DNA of 64,000 bases from DASYTH01 sp035762905 (lineage in GTDB: Bacteria; Actinomycetota; Actinomycetes; Mycobacteriales; Pseudonocardiaceae). The first letter of the stretch is position 1. Every line of letters begins with the position of its first letter. The stretch covers positions 74,120 to 138,119 of the forward strand of contig NZ_DASUCC010000035.1 in NCBI RefSeq assembly GCF_035762905.1, written 5' to 3'. Positions 26,137 to 34,247 of the stretch are shown one piece after another. The position numbers and the translations under genes were made by a program. The notes beneath the pieces are model-generated. The model saw only the letters and a list, made by a program, of their open reading frames with translations, searched no databases and was not told the origin of the DNA.

Positions 26137-26994
26137 GTGCCACGCTTCCCGGACGGCGCGCATTACCGGGTGGAGATCCCCAGCGTCGAGGGGCCACGGT
26201 GTCTCGACGCGGTACTGACCGAGGCGGACCGGCTCGAGGTGCCGGTCTCCCGCGTGTCGCAGGGCAGCGGCGTGGGCCTGATGACCGATGCGGACATCGG
26301 CGAGATGGTCAAGCTGGCCGCCGCGGCCGGTGTCGAGCTGAGCCTGTTCGCCCGGCCGTGCGCGGCCTGGGGCACGTCGGCCATGGCTCGCACCCCGGCC
26401 GGTGCGGTGCTCGCGCCAACGGCGTGGGGCCAGGATCAGCTGTCCGCGGTGATGGACGAGATCCGGCGGGCCGCCGATCTCGGTGTGCGCAGCGTGCTGG
26501 TGTCCGACCTCGGGGTGCTGGCCACGCTGGGCCGGCTGCGCGCGGCCGGTGAGCTGCCGGCCGACCTGCAGGCGAAGGTGTCGGTGATGCTGCCGGTGGC
26601 CAACCCGGCCACCGCCGAGGTGCTGGTCGGGCTGGGCGCGAACACGCTGAACCTGCCGACCGACCTGAGCCTGGCGCAGATCGCCGAGATCCGGGCCGCG
26701 GTCGACGTCCCGCTGGACGTCTACGTCGAGGCGCCGGACAACCTCGGCGGGTTCGTGCGGCACCACGAGCTGCCCCGGCTGGTCGAGCTGGCCGCGCCGG
26801 TCTACACCAAGTTCGGGCTGCGCAACGCGCCGGACGTGTACCCGTCCGGCAGCCACCTCGAGGACCTCACCGTCGGCCTGTCCCGGGAACGCGTCCGCCG
26901 CGCCCGGCTCGGATTGGACCTGTTGCACCGCTCCGGAAGCACGGCGATCTGCTCACCCCCCGGCGCCGCCGGGCTCGCCCTGCCCGTCCCCTGA
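26137..26994 (+). CDS. U32-peptidase-like TIM-barrel protein
   Basis: A protein of 285 residues from a GTG with an excellent ribosome site (AAGGAGGGGG). The alternating pattern (VELSLFARPCAAW, LGVRSVLVSDLGVLATLGRL, ADLQAKVSVMLPVANPATAE, NTLNLPTDLSL, PLDVYVEAPDNLGGFVRH) fits a beta/alpha barrel of the kind annotated as U32 family peptidase in actinomycetes. The Cys-rich U32 signature is not obvious, so protease activity is uncertain; a carbohydrate-related role would suit the shared operator. Its 3' end overlaps the convergent small gene by 42 bases. Confidence 0.6.
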   Translation: MPRFPDGAHYRVEIPSVEGPRCLDAVLTEADRLEVPVSRVSQGSGVGLMTDADIGEMVKLAAAAGVELSLFARPCAAWGTSAMARTPAGAVLAPTAWGQDQLSAVMDEIRRAADLGVRSVLVSDLGVLATLGRLRAAGELPADLQAKVSVMLPVANPATAEVLVGLGANTLNLPTDLSLAQIAEIRAAVDVPLDVYVEAPDNLGGFVRHHELPRLVELAAPVYTKFGLRNAPDVYPSGSHLEDLTVGLSRERVRRARLGLDLLHRSGSTAICSPPGAAGLALPVP

Positions 26995-27249
26995 GATCCG
27001 GGGCAGGATCACGGTCGGATACTGGCCCCGGTCATCCGGCCGGATCGGACTGAACTCGCGGTCGTCGGTCGGCCAGTTCAGCCGCACCCCCGCCCGGCGC
27101 TCGGCCGCGTCGTCCAGCAACTCGGCCACCGTGATCGCCTCCCCCTGTCCTCGGAACACGTGCATCTGTGCGGTGCGCTTGTCAGCCACCAGGCAGCAGA
27201 TCGCCCAGGCGAGCCCCACCGCCAACGCACCCGAGGCGAAGGCCAGCAC
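26953..27249 (-). CDS. Small membrane-anchored hypothetical protein
   Basis: About 98 residues from a GTG at 27249. A TTG at 27258, overlapping the upstream stop, is an alternative. One N-terminal membrane helix (FASGALAVGLAWAICCLVAD) is followed by a soluble part with AEGITVAELL-like and WPTDDREFSPIRPDDRGQYP segments. It directly follows the AMED_5909-like gene, so both probably form a small operon. The function is unknown. Confidence 0.65.
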   Translation of the reverse strand: MLAFASGALAVGLAWAICCLVADKRTAQMHVFRGQGEAITVAELLDDAAERRAGVRLNWPTDDREFSPIRPDDRGQYPTVILPRISGDGQGEPGGAGG

Positions 27250-27254
27250 CCCGG

Positions 27255-27497
27255 TCAACCCGCCGACATCTTCCGGGCGATGGTGTCGGCCTCTTCCCGT
27301 TCCAGCTGCGCCCAATAGAGCGCCTCATGATGGTGGAACCGGTCGACGTCGGCCATCTCGGCGTACACCCGCGCGGCCAGCAACCGGTAGTTCCGCCACG
27401 CCGTCAGCGAAGCCTGCCGGGCGGGCCGAATCTTCATCAGCGCCTCGTGCGCCTCGGCCAGGGTGTTCGGCGTCGAGGTCAGGCCGGTCCGTTGCAC
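27255..27497 (-). CDS. AMED_5909-like small protein
   Basis: About 80 residues from a GTG at 27497, helical throughout: TLAEAHEALMKIRPARQASL, AWRNYRLLAARVYAEMADVD and HHHEALYWAQLEREEADTIA. This pattern (HEALM.MRP, RFHHHEALYWA) recalls the AMED_5909 family of Pseudonocardiales, a recognition made from memory. There is no clear ribosome site, so a leaderless transcript is possible. It is divergent from the XRE/Scr1 regulator, a common layout for such accessory genes. Confidence 0.65.
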   Translation of the reverse strand: MQRTGLTSTPNTLAEAHEALMKIRPARQASLTAWRNYRLLAARVYAEMADVDRFHHHEALYWAQLEREEADTIARKMSAG

Positions 27498-27628
27498 ATC
27501 TAGCAGAGTAACTTTCAAATCAGCTAGGCCTATAGTTCTCGCCGTAGCACGATCGGGTGGAAGATCGGCCCCGGCACACGCTTCGCCGGCAGACTGTCCG
27601 GCGACTGGCGAACGAGAAAGGCGGCCCG

Positions 27629-28489
27629 GTGGCGGAACGAAGCGATCCCCCGGCCCTGCGGTGGCTGATCGGCGTCGAACTGACCAACTACCGCAAGCAG
27701 TCCGGAGTGTCCCAAGCCGTCGCCGCCAAAGCCCTCGGCATCTCGGCGGGCATGGTCGGCCACTTCGAGGCCGGCAGGTACTTTCCGGCCCCCGAACAGA
27801 TCGCCACCATGCTCGACCTCTACGGCGCCCCCAAATACGACGTCGAGCGCCTGTCAGCCTTGGCCGGCCGCGCCGGCCAAAGCAGTTGGCTGGCCCGCTG
27901 GAACGACATCCTCCCCGACTGGGCCAAAACCTACGTCGGCCTCGAAGGCCTGGCCTCACACGTGATCACCTACATGCCGCTGGTCCTCCCCGCCCTCGTG
28001 CAGACCAAGGAGTATTCGGCCGGGGTGACCTCACCAAGCGCGCGGGTGCGACCGGACCAGCAGGAGCGCCTGGTCGGCCTGCGCATGGAACGCCAACAGC
28101 GGCTGTTCAACGATGACCATCCGCTCCGGCTCACCGCGCTCATCGAGGAATCCATCCTGGACCGACCGATCGGCGGCGACAACGCCCGGCACGTCATGCG
28201 CGACCAACTCCGCCACCTGATCGACCTGTCGAAACGCCACAACGTCGAGATCCTGATCCTGCCGATCGCCATCGGCCGCCATGATGGCCTGGAGGGCCAG
28301 TTCACCGTGCTGCACTTCGATCAGGCGCAGCCGGTCGGCTATGTCGGAATCCCCGATGACGCCGTGTACATCCAAGATCAGCATCAGGTCGAGAAGTACA
28401 CTAAGAGCGCGGAACTCTTGCGCTCCATTGCGTTGTCGCAGCCGCAATCCGTCGCAGCGATCACGGCCCGGCTGGCAGCGCTCGATTGA
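27629..28489 (+). CDS. XRE helix-turn-helix protein with DUF5753 (Scr1 family)
   Basis: A protein of 286 residues with a GTG start preceded by AAAGGCGG. The N-terminal HTH_31-type domain (ELTNYRKQSGVSQAVAAKAL, GISAGMVGHFEAGRYFPAPE) is followed by a DUF5753 domain with the usual IPALVQT-like motif (YMPLVLPALVQTKEY), RMERQQRLF, and a late ILPIAIGRHDGLEGQFTVL. Scr1/WhiJ-type regulators pair with DUF397 partners in development and toxin-antitoxin-like systems, and here a DUF397 gene starts 20 bases downstream. Confidence 0.95.
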   Translation: MAERSDPPALRWLIGVELTNYRKQSGVSQAVAAKALGISAGMVGHFEAGRYFPAPEQIATMLDLYGAPKYDVERLSALAGRAGQSSWLARWNDILPDWAKTYVGLEGLASHVITYMPLVLPALVQTKEYSAGVTSPSARVRPDQQERLVGLRMERQQRLFNDDHPLRLTALIEESILDRPIGGDNARHVMRDQLRHLIDLSKRHNVEILILPIAIGRHDGLEGQFTVLHFDQAQPVGYVGIPDDAVYIQDQHQVEKYTKSAELLRSIALSQPQSVAAITARLAALD

Positions 28490-28509
28490 CGGCTGGAAGG
28501 AGCCTCCCG

Positions 28510-29004
28510 ATGCCCACCGCACCCCGTAGCCTTCGGTGGCGGACGTCAAGCTTCAGCAGCAACGGACCGAACTGCGTGCAGGTCGCCCACGACCTCACGG
28601 CCCTCCGCGATTCCAAGAACCCCACCGGCCCCATCCTGCAGGCCAACCTCCGCACCTTCCTCGGCGCGGTCCGGTGGCGGGTCTCAAGCTTCAGCAGCAA
28701 CGGCACGAACTGTGTCGAAGTCGCCCACGACCTCACCGCCCTCCGCGACTCCAAGAACCCCACCGGCCCGGTCCTGCAGGCCAACCTCCGCACCTTCCTG
28801 CGCGCCGTTCAGGACGGACCGGATCACCTCCGGTGGCGAACCTCCAGCTTCAGCAGCAACGGCCCCGACTGCGTCGAAGTCGCCCACGACCTCACCGCCC
28901 TGCGCGACTCCAAGAACCCGACCGGCCCCCTCCTGCGCGCCGACCTCCGCCACCTCTTACAAGCCGTACAGACAATCGAGTTCCGCCCAACCGCGACCCG
29001 CTGA
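28510..29004 (+). CDS. Triple DUF397-repeat protein
   Basis: A protein of 164 residues from an ATG preceded by AAGGAG. DUF397 normally spans one ~55-60-residue domain; here three copies follow in tandem. Each has RWRTSSFSSNG, NCVxVAHDLTALRDSKNPTG and a LxANLRTFL tail. Period markers at 28551, 28689 and 28848 give spacings of 138 and 159 bases. The near-identical DNA suggests recent duplication. DUF397 proteins act with the XRE/DUF5753 partner encoded immediately upstream. Confidence 0.92.
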   Translation: MPTAPRSLRWRTSSFSSNGPNCVQVAHDLTALRDSKNPTGPILQANLRTFLGAVRWRVSSFSSNGTNCVEVAHDLTALRDSKNPTGPVLQANLRTFLRAVQDGPDHLRWRTSSFSSNGPDCVEVAHDLTALRDSKNPTGPLLRADLRHLLQAVQTIEFRPTATR

Positions 29005-29175
29005 CCCACGCCACGGCTCGTGTCCCGGCCCCGGCCGCAGGCCGGCGCCTGCGGCGATCTTTGTTCGCTGCCGCCTCGATTGCTGTGGCCGACAGGGGCG
29101 CCGACCATCTCGCCGAACGCGCGGCAGGCCGGTTCCGGGACAGGACCGACCGTGCACAGACCGGCGCACCGGTCC

Positions 29176-29775
29176 TCAGCCCGCGCGCTCGGACCCTGCG
29201 CTCCGCGACTCCTCCTGCGGGTCAGGCACCTCCCGGATGTCCAGCCGCACCCGCCTGCCGGTCAACTCCTCCAACTCGCCGCGGAGCCGGTCGGCCTCCG
29301 CACCGCGAGGACCGGCCAGCAAGATCGGCCGGGCGGCGCGGATATCGACCCGCAGCCGATCCGCGGCCCGGCTCACCTCCACCGCCGACAGCCCGACCGC
29401 CCGTTCCACCCCCCGCTGCACCACACCGCGGACCGCGGCGTCCTGCGCGGCCTCCGCCTCGGCGCGCAACTCCAGGTCCGTCACCACCTTCGAACCAGCG
29501 GCAAGTCCCGCGTCCGCCCCGGCCACCTCGATCTGCTCCGCCAGCAGCCGGCCCACGATCTCCCGGCGCCCCTGCTCATCAGCCGCGGCATACGCCCGAC
29601 CCGCCTCGGCGGTCAGCGCCACATCCACGTTCGGATTCAGATAAACCCGCAACACCACCGGCGGCTGGCCGGCAGCACGCCCGGCAACCACCATCCGACG
29701 GGCGACGGTGTACTTCTCCCCGGTCTCGGCCATCCGGGCCCGGATCTGCTTCTTCAACGCGCTGTCGTCAGTCAC
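29176..29775 (-). CDS. Protein with ribosomal protein S3-type KH domain
   Basis: About 199 residues from a GTG at 29775. The N-terminus (DDSALKKQIRARMAETGEKY, TVARR) is a basic helical segment. Residues about 130-190 contain RLRVDIRAARP, GPRGAEADRLRGELEELTGR and VRLDIREV. This strongly resembles the type II KH domain of ribosomal protein uS3 and keeps the G-x-x-G loop (GPRG). The C-terminal S3 domain is missing. It is not in a ribosomal operon. RNA or single-stranded DNA binding is likely. Confidence 0.75.
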   Translation of the reverse strand: MTDDSALKKQIRARMAETGEKYTVARRMVVAGRAAGQPPVVLRVYLNPNVDVALTAEAGRAYAAADEQGRREIVGRLLAEQIEVAGADAGLAAGSKVVTDLELRAEAEAAQDAAVRGVVQRGVERAVGLSAVEVSRAADRLRVDIRAARPILLAGPRGAEADRLRGELEELTGRRVRLDIREVPDPQEESRSAGSERAG

Positions 29776-30045
29776 GCCATGCCCCTCACGGCGATACCGC
29801 CCCGCGCCCTGATCGCCTGGCTCAGCAATGACCGAACTCACCGACAGCGCGAACCAGCGGCCCTTGTCCTCACCGCCGCCGCGGGCACGGGCCACGGACA
29901 GCTCGGAGTGCGGCAGGCGCTCCTGCCGGCACCCAGACTACCCGGCACCTCCATCACGACAACCAGATAATCCCGCCCCACGAACCAATTTCAGCCGCAA
30001 GCCAGATACAGACCTATCCAATACACCCGGAGGGCAGGTTCAAAC

Positions 30046-30828
30046 TCATGAATGGTCGGCCTGGGTGGGGTTGAGGCGGTACTCGGCGTGCACCAGTTCG
30101 AGGAGTTCGGCGACCGAGGTGTCCTTCGAGGCGCGGTCGAAGGTGATCTCGCCGTGCTGCAGCAGGTTCACCCGGTCGCAGATGTCGACGATCTGGCTGT
30201 AGTTGTGTGCGATCAGGATGATCGCGAGGTCGCCGCGGCGCTTGAGCGAGTCGAGCAGGCGCAGGATCAGGCCGCTTTCCTTGGCGCCCATGGCGGCCAG
30301 CGGCTCGTCCAGCAACAGCAGTTTCGCGTTGGAGTAGACGGACCGGGCCACCGCGATCGCCTGGCGCTGGCCGCCGGAGAGCAGGGCGACCTCGATGTTG
30401 ACCGAGGGAATGCGGATGCCGATCGAGTCGAGGGCCTCGCGGGCCCGGCGGCGCATCTCCTTGCGGCGCAGGAACGGGATCGGGCGGTGCACCAGTTCCT
30501 TGTTCAGGTGCAGGTTGAGGTAGACGGGCAGGTCGTTGACCAGGGCCAGATCCTGGAACACGGTCTCGATGCCGAGCGAGCGGGCGTGCACCACCGAGCG
30601 GAGCGTCACGTCCTCGCCCTCGAATTGCAGCGACCCGCCGTCGGGCTGGTGGTACCCGGTCAGGATCTTGATCAGCGTGGACTTGCCGGCGCCGTTGTCG
30701 CCGATCAGGCCGAGGATCTCGCCCTTGCGCACGTGCAGGTTGATGTCGCGCAGCGCGGTGACCGGGCCGAACTTCTTGCTGATGTTCCTGGCCTCCATCA
30801 CCATCGGGATGCCGTTGTCCTCGGTCAT
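30046..30828 (-). CDS. Sugar ABC transporter ATP-binding protein
   Basis: A protein of 260 residues with a single nucleotide-binding domain: Walker A GDNGAGKST, Q-loop VFQDLAL, signature LSGGQRQ, Walker B LLLLDEPLAAMG and the switch His in LIAHNYSQ. It resembles one half of RbsA/XylG-type ATPases, which usually have two domains. The ATG overlaps the stop of the permease gene (ATGA), so they are co-translated. It would drive uptake of a monosaccharide. Confidence 0.93.
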   Translation of the reverse strand: MTEDNGIPMVMEARNISKKFGPVTALRDINLHVRKGEILGLIGDNGAGKSTLIKILTGYHQPDGGSLQFEGEDVTLRSVVHARSLGIETVFQDLALVNDLPVYLNLHLNKELVHRPIPFLRRKEMRRRAREALDSIGIRIPSVNIEVALLSGGQRQAIAVARSVYSNAKLLLLDEPLAAMGAKESGLILRLLDSLKRRGDLAIILIAHNYSQIVDICDRVNLLQHGEITFDRASKDTSVAELLELVHAEYRLNPTQADHS

Positions 30829-31790
30829 GTCACCCCCCGGGTGCCGAACCGTTTTCGCAGCACGATCAGTGACACGTTGAGAATCATGGCGAACAGGATG
30901 GCGATGCCCAGCACCACGTTGAACGCGTTGGCGCTGACCCCGGTGAGGTTGAACCCGTCGAACACGATGCCGAGCAGCAGCGCGCCGAGGAACGCCCCGA
31001 TCACCGTCCCGGATCCGCCGAGCAGCGCCGTACCGCCGATGACCGCCGACGCCACGGCGAAGAACATCACGTTGAAACCGCCGTTGGTCGGGTCGTAGGA
31101 GTCGACCCGGGTGCCCTGCAGGATGCCGGCCAGCCCGGCGAGCGTGCTGCAGATCGCGAAGTTGACCACCTTGACCCGGTTCACCCGGATCCCAGACTCG
31201 GCGGCTCCGATCGGGTTTCCGCCGGTGGCCTGGGTGTAGATGCCGAACCTGGTGGCGGACAACAGCGTCTGCATGATCGCCACGATCACCAGCGCCCACA
31301 TGAACTCCGACCACCGCGCCCCGCCGAACACCTCCAGGATCCCGTGCCCGGTCGGCACGCTGACCGGCCGGGCGTTGGAGATGATCAGGACCAGACCCTG
31401 GAGCAGGAACGCCATGCCCAGCGTGGTGATGAACGACGGCAGTGTGAGCACGGTCCGAATCAACCCGTTGACCGTCCCGATCAGCGTGCAGATCAGGATC
31501 GCGCCGAACAGCGCCACGGCCATCGGCGCCCCGTTGACGTAGAACAGCATCAGCACGAACGGAGACAGCGTGAACACGAACCCGGCGGACAGGTCGATCT
31601 CACCGCAGATGAGCAGCATCACCTCGCCCGCCGCGACGATCGCCCAGGGGGCGACGTACTGGGCGATCGTCTGGTAGTTCGCGAGCGAGTTGAACGCGTC
31701 GCTGGTGACGGTGAAGTAGATGCCTGCGGCGATCGTCACCAGCAGGATGCTGAGTTCCTTGATCCGGGTCAGACCGACCAGGAACGACAT
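30825..31790 (-). CDS. Sugar ABC transporter permease (RbsC-like)
   Basis: A protein of 321 residues with about nine hydrophobic segments and the BPD_transp_2 family pattern (GEIDLSAGFVFTLSPFVLML, ALFGAILICTLIGTVNGLIR, GNPIGAAESGIRVNRVKVVN, GSGTVIGAFLGALLLGIVFD). It forms the membrane channel with the ATPase at 30046 and lies 4 bases after the binding-protein gene. Confidence 0.93.
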   Translation of the reverse strand: MSFLVGLTRIKELSILLVTIAAGIYFTVTSDAFNSLANYQTIAQYVAPWAIVAAGEVMLLICGEIDLSAGFVFTLSPFVLMLFYVNGAPMAVALFGAILICTLIGTVNGLIRTVLTLPSFITTLGMAFLLQGLVLIISNARPVSVPTGHGILEVFGGARWSEFMWALVIVAIMQTLLSATRFGIYTQATGGNPIGAAESGIRVNRVKVVNFAICSTLAGLAGILQGTRVDSYDPTNGGFNVMFFAVASAVIGGTALLGGSGTVIGAFLGALLLGIVFDGFNLTGVSANAFNVVLGIAILFAMILNVSLIVLRKRFGTRGVT

Positions 31791-31794
31791 GTCG

Positions 31795-32901
31795 CTACCG
31801 GTTCAACTGCTGCGGCGGCGGCAGCGGGATCGCCGACGGCATGTTGATCAGTTCGCTCTTCGAGCCGCCCTCGAACTTGCTGTCCGCCGACAGGTACAGG
31901 TCGGCGACCTCCTTGGTCACGAAGGTCAGGCCGGTGTCGGTGACCGGCGGGGAGACCAACGTGCCGGACAGCCGGTACAGGTACAGGTACAGCACGGTCA
32001 GGAAGCCCTGCAGGTACGGCGACTGGTCGATGGTGAAGTCCAGCGCGCCCGACTTCACGCCCTCGAGCGAGCCCTTGAGCAGGTCGAACCCGCCGCCGCG
32101 GATCTGACCGGTCAGGCCGCGGTCGGTGATCAGCTTCGCGCAGGCCTCGGTGCTGCCGGCGTCGACCGCGTAGATGCCCTTGGCGCCCTGGTTCCCGGTG
32201 TAGGCGGCGGTCATCGCGTTCAGCTCGCCGGCCTGCTCGGCGCCGGTGTTGACCGACCGCACGGTCACGCCGGGCGCGGCCACCCGCAGGGCGTCGATGA
32301 TCCCGTCCAGCCGGGGCTGCACGTTGTTGCCGCCCGGCTGGGAGATGCCGACCAGGATGTCGCCGGACTGGACGTCCCGGGCGATCCGCTGGCCCATGAG
32401 GAAACCGGATAAGTACAGGTCCTGCCCGACGTAGGACAGCGGGAAGTTGTTGGCCGCGTTGGCGTTGTAGGCGATGACCGGGATGCCCTTGCCGAGCGCG
32501 GTCTTGGTCGGCTCGATGAACGCGCTGTTGTCGGTCAGCGCGATGGCGATGCCGGGTGCGTTGGCGTTGATCGCGGTCTCCATGGCGCTGGCCATCTGGG
32601 CCACGTTGCCGTTCTCCGAGCCGGTCCACTGCGGCTCGGGGATGCCGAGCAGGGCCGCCGCGTCGGCCATGCCGGTCTTGGTCGGGACGAAGAACGAGTT
32701 CGTGGTCACGTGGTTGACGAACACGAACCGCCAGTCCGGGGTATCCGGGAAGTTGCCGGTGGCGGCAGCGTTCTCGCCGCCCTGGCCCTCCTGGACGCCG
32801 GTGCACGACGCCAGCAGCGCGCTCGCCGCTGCCGCACCGCCTCCGACGCCGAGATACCTCAGTGCCGTCCTACGAGAAGGGTTGCCAGCCTGGTACGTCA
32901 T
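31795..32901 (-). CDS. Sugar ABC transporter substrate-binding lipoprotein
   Basis: A protein of 368 residues from the ATG at 32901. The N-terminus has a twin-arginine-like SRRTALRYLGVGGGAAA and a lipobox ALLASC, so it is probably a membrane-tethered lipoprotein. The Peripla_BP_4 fold is shown by DWRFVFVNHVTTNSFFVPTK, IAIALTDNSAFIEP, PVIAYNANAANN, ILVGISQPGGNN and GGGFDLLKG. It delivers a sugar to the permease encoded next. A dyad 37 bases upstream may bind the IclR protein encoded at 32964. Confidence 0.93.
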   Translation of the reverse strand: MTYQAGNPSRRTALRYLGVGGGAAAASALLASCTGVQEGQGGENAAATGNFPDTPDWRFVFVNHVTTNSFFVPTKTGMADAAALLGIPEPQWTGSENGNVAQMASAMETAINANAPGIAIALTDNSAFIEPTKTALGKGIPVIAYNANAANNFPLSYVGQDLYLSGFLMGQRIARDVQSGDILVGISQPGGNNVQPRLDGIIDALRVAAPGVTVRSVNTGAEQAGELNAMTAAYTGNQGAKGIYAVDAGSTEACAKLITDRGLTGQIRGGGFDLLKGSLEGVKSGALDFTIDQSPYLQGFLTVLYLYLYRLSGTLVSPPVTDTGLTFVTKEVADLYLSADSKFEGGSKSELINMPSAIPLPPPQQLNR

Positions 32902-32937
32902 CGTATGCCCCCGCGTCCATCTCGGCGGTAGTGCATG

Positions 32938-32952
32938 AATCATTCGATGATT
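32938..32952. promoter_or_regulatory. Candidate IclR operator for the sugar ABC operon
   Basis: AATCAT-TCG-ATGATT is a perfect 6-bp dyad with a 3-base centre in the 62-base gap between the IclR gene end and the binding-protein gene. It lies 37-51 bases before the binding-protein start. Different in sequence from the sites at 16.7, 23.6 and 26.1 kb, it suits the second IclR protein. Confidence 0.5.
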
Positions 32953-32963
32953 GGTCCATTTAG

Positions 32964-33719
32964 TCAAGAGCCCAGGTCCCGGGCGGCCCGCACGGTGTGC
33001 CAGACCAGCTCACCGGGCACCTCGTCGTCCAAAGTGGACGAAACCACGGTCCACCACGGGTCCTCGGCGCAGTCCCGCCGGATCAGCGCGCCGACGCAGG
33101 ACACCCCGTCCCGGAACTGGCCGTGCTCGAGCACCGCCCGGCCGGCCCGGATGCCGGACAGCTCCGCCTCCAGCTCGTCGGTGTCCACCGTCGTGCGCGC
33201 GGTGAACCGGGGCATGCCCTGCTCGGCCAGGTACTCGGCCCGCCGGGATCGGGGCAGCGCGGCGAGCAGCGTCTTGCCGATCACCGTGGCGTGCGCGGCC
33301 ACGTCCAGGCCGACCTCGAGATCCTCCAGGTACGGCGAGTCCGGGCCCTCGACCAGATCGGTGATCATGATCCGGCCGGAGACGAACCTACCGAGGTAGG
33401 CGGTGCGCCGGGTGAGCGCCGACAGGTGCCGCAGCACCTGGTGCGCCTGCGGTGGCCGGTGCAGCGAGGACAGCATCTCGTGGAACCGCATGGCCACCGA
33501 GGAGCCCAGCCGGTAGTGGCCGTCGTCGCCCCGGGTGAGGTAACCCTCGTAGGTCAACGTGCGGACCAGGTGATAGGCGGTGGACAGGTTCAGCTCGCAG
33601 CGGCGGGCGATCGCCTTCACGGTCAGCGGGGCCGGGCTCGCGCCCACCTCCTCGAGCACCCGGAACGCCCGGGACACCGAGCGAACCAGGTCGGACGGTT
33701 CGGGTGCCGCGTCGCGCAT
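32964..33719 (-). CDS. IclR-family transcriptional regulator (second)
   Basis: A protein of 251 residues with a winged helix (SVSRAFRVLEEVGASPAPLT, IARRCELNLSTAYHLVRTLT) and an IclR effector domain (LEVGLDVAAHATVIGKTLLA, DELEAELSGIRAGRAVLEHG). It is the first gene of the minus-strand group with the sugar ABC transporter, and is divergent from the DUF59/amidohydrolase pair, so it may control both directions. Confidence 0.92.
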   Translation of the reverse strand: MRDAAPEPSDLVRSVSRAFRVLEEVGASPAPLTVKAIARRCELNLSTAYHLVRTLTYEGYLTRGDDGHYRLGSSVAMRFHEMLSSLHRPPQAHQVLRHLSALTRRTAYLGRFVSGRIMITDLVEGPDSPYLEDLEVGLDVAAHATVIGKTLLAALPRSRRAEYLAEQGMPRFTARTTVDTDELEAELSGIRAGRAVLEHGQFRDGVSCVGALIRRDCAEDPWWTVVSSTLDDEVPGELVWHTVRAARDLGS

Positions 33720-33854
33720 GGCTCACCGTCCCACGACCTCGGGGTCACCGGCGCACCCATTGTGCGCCGCCACCGCGGGCGTCGGCCATCCCCCGTTTTC
33801 GTCATTTGAAATCTCCGAGTTGAGGCCGGCGGTGCGGACTGCGAGGGTCGAGGG

Positions 33855-34247
33855 ATGGAGCGGATTCCGAAACGCTTCGCCGACGCGCTGTCCGACGTGT
33901 TCGACCCGTGCTGCCGGGAGAAGGGCATCTCCGTGGTGGACATGGGATTGCTGCACTCGGTGTCGGAGCACGACGGGCACGCCCGGGTGGAGCTGCTGCT
34001 CACCTCCGGCTGGTGCCCGTTCGCCGCGCGGGTGCTCACCGACGTGCGCGAGCGGGTCGAGGCCCTGCCCGGCGTGGACACCGCCGAGGTCGAGATCGTC
34101 TGGCACACCCCGTGGACCACTGACCGGCTGTCCGACTCGGCCCGGTCCAAGCTGCGCTTCCTGCCCGACCCGGTGGCGGTCGCCGACCGGGACGCCTACA
34201 TCGCCGCACACCAACCGACCCGGAAGGAGGCCGGCCGTGATCGATGA
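33855..34247 (+). CDS. DUF59/MIP18-family metal-sulfur cluster assembly factor
   Basis: A protein of 130 residues. The domain shows SVVDMGLLHSVSEHDGHARV, the conserved TSGWCPFAARVL with its Cys, and VDTAEVEIVWHTPWT. These are the PaaD/SufT-like DUF59 pattern used in Fe-S cluster delivery. The C-terminal ~40 residues are charged. The gene overlaps the next start by 11 bases. Pairing with an amidohydrolase suggests that it helps mature a metalloenzyme, possibly that amidohydrolase. Confidence 0.88.
   Translation: MERIPKRFADALSDVFDPCCREKGISVVDMGLLHSVSEHDGHARVELLLTSGWCPFAARVLTDVRERVEALPGVDTAEVEIVWHTPWTTDRLSDSARSKLRFLPDPVAVADRDAYIAAHQPTRKEAGRDR

Noticed and set aside
27498..27959. Long N-terminal extension of the AMED_5909-like gene
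   Set aside because: The extension is antisense to the start of the XRE gene, and its Arg/Gly-rich content differs from the helical protein downstream.
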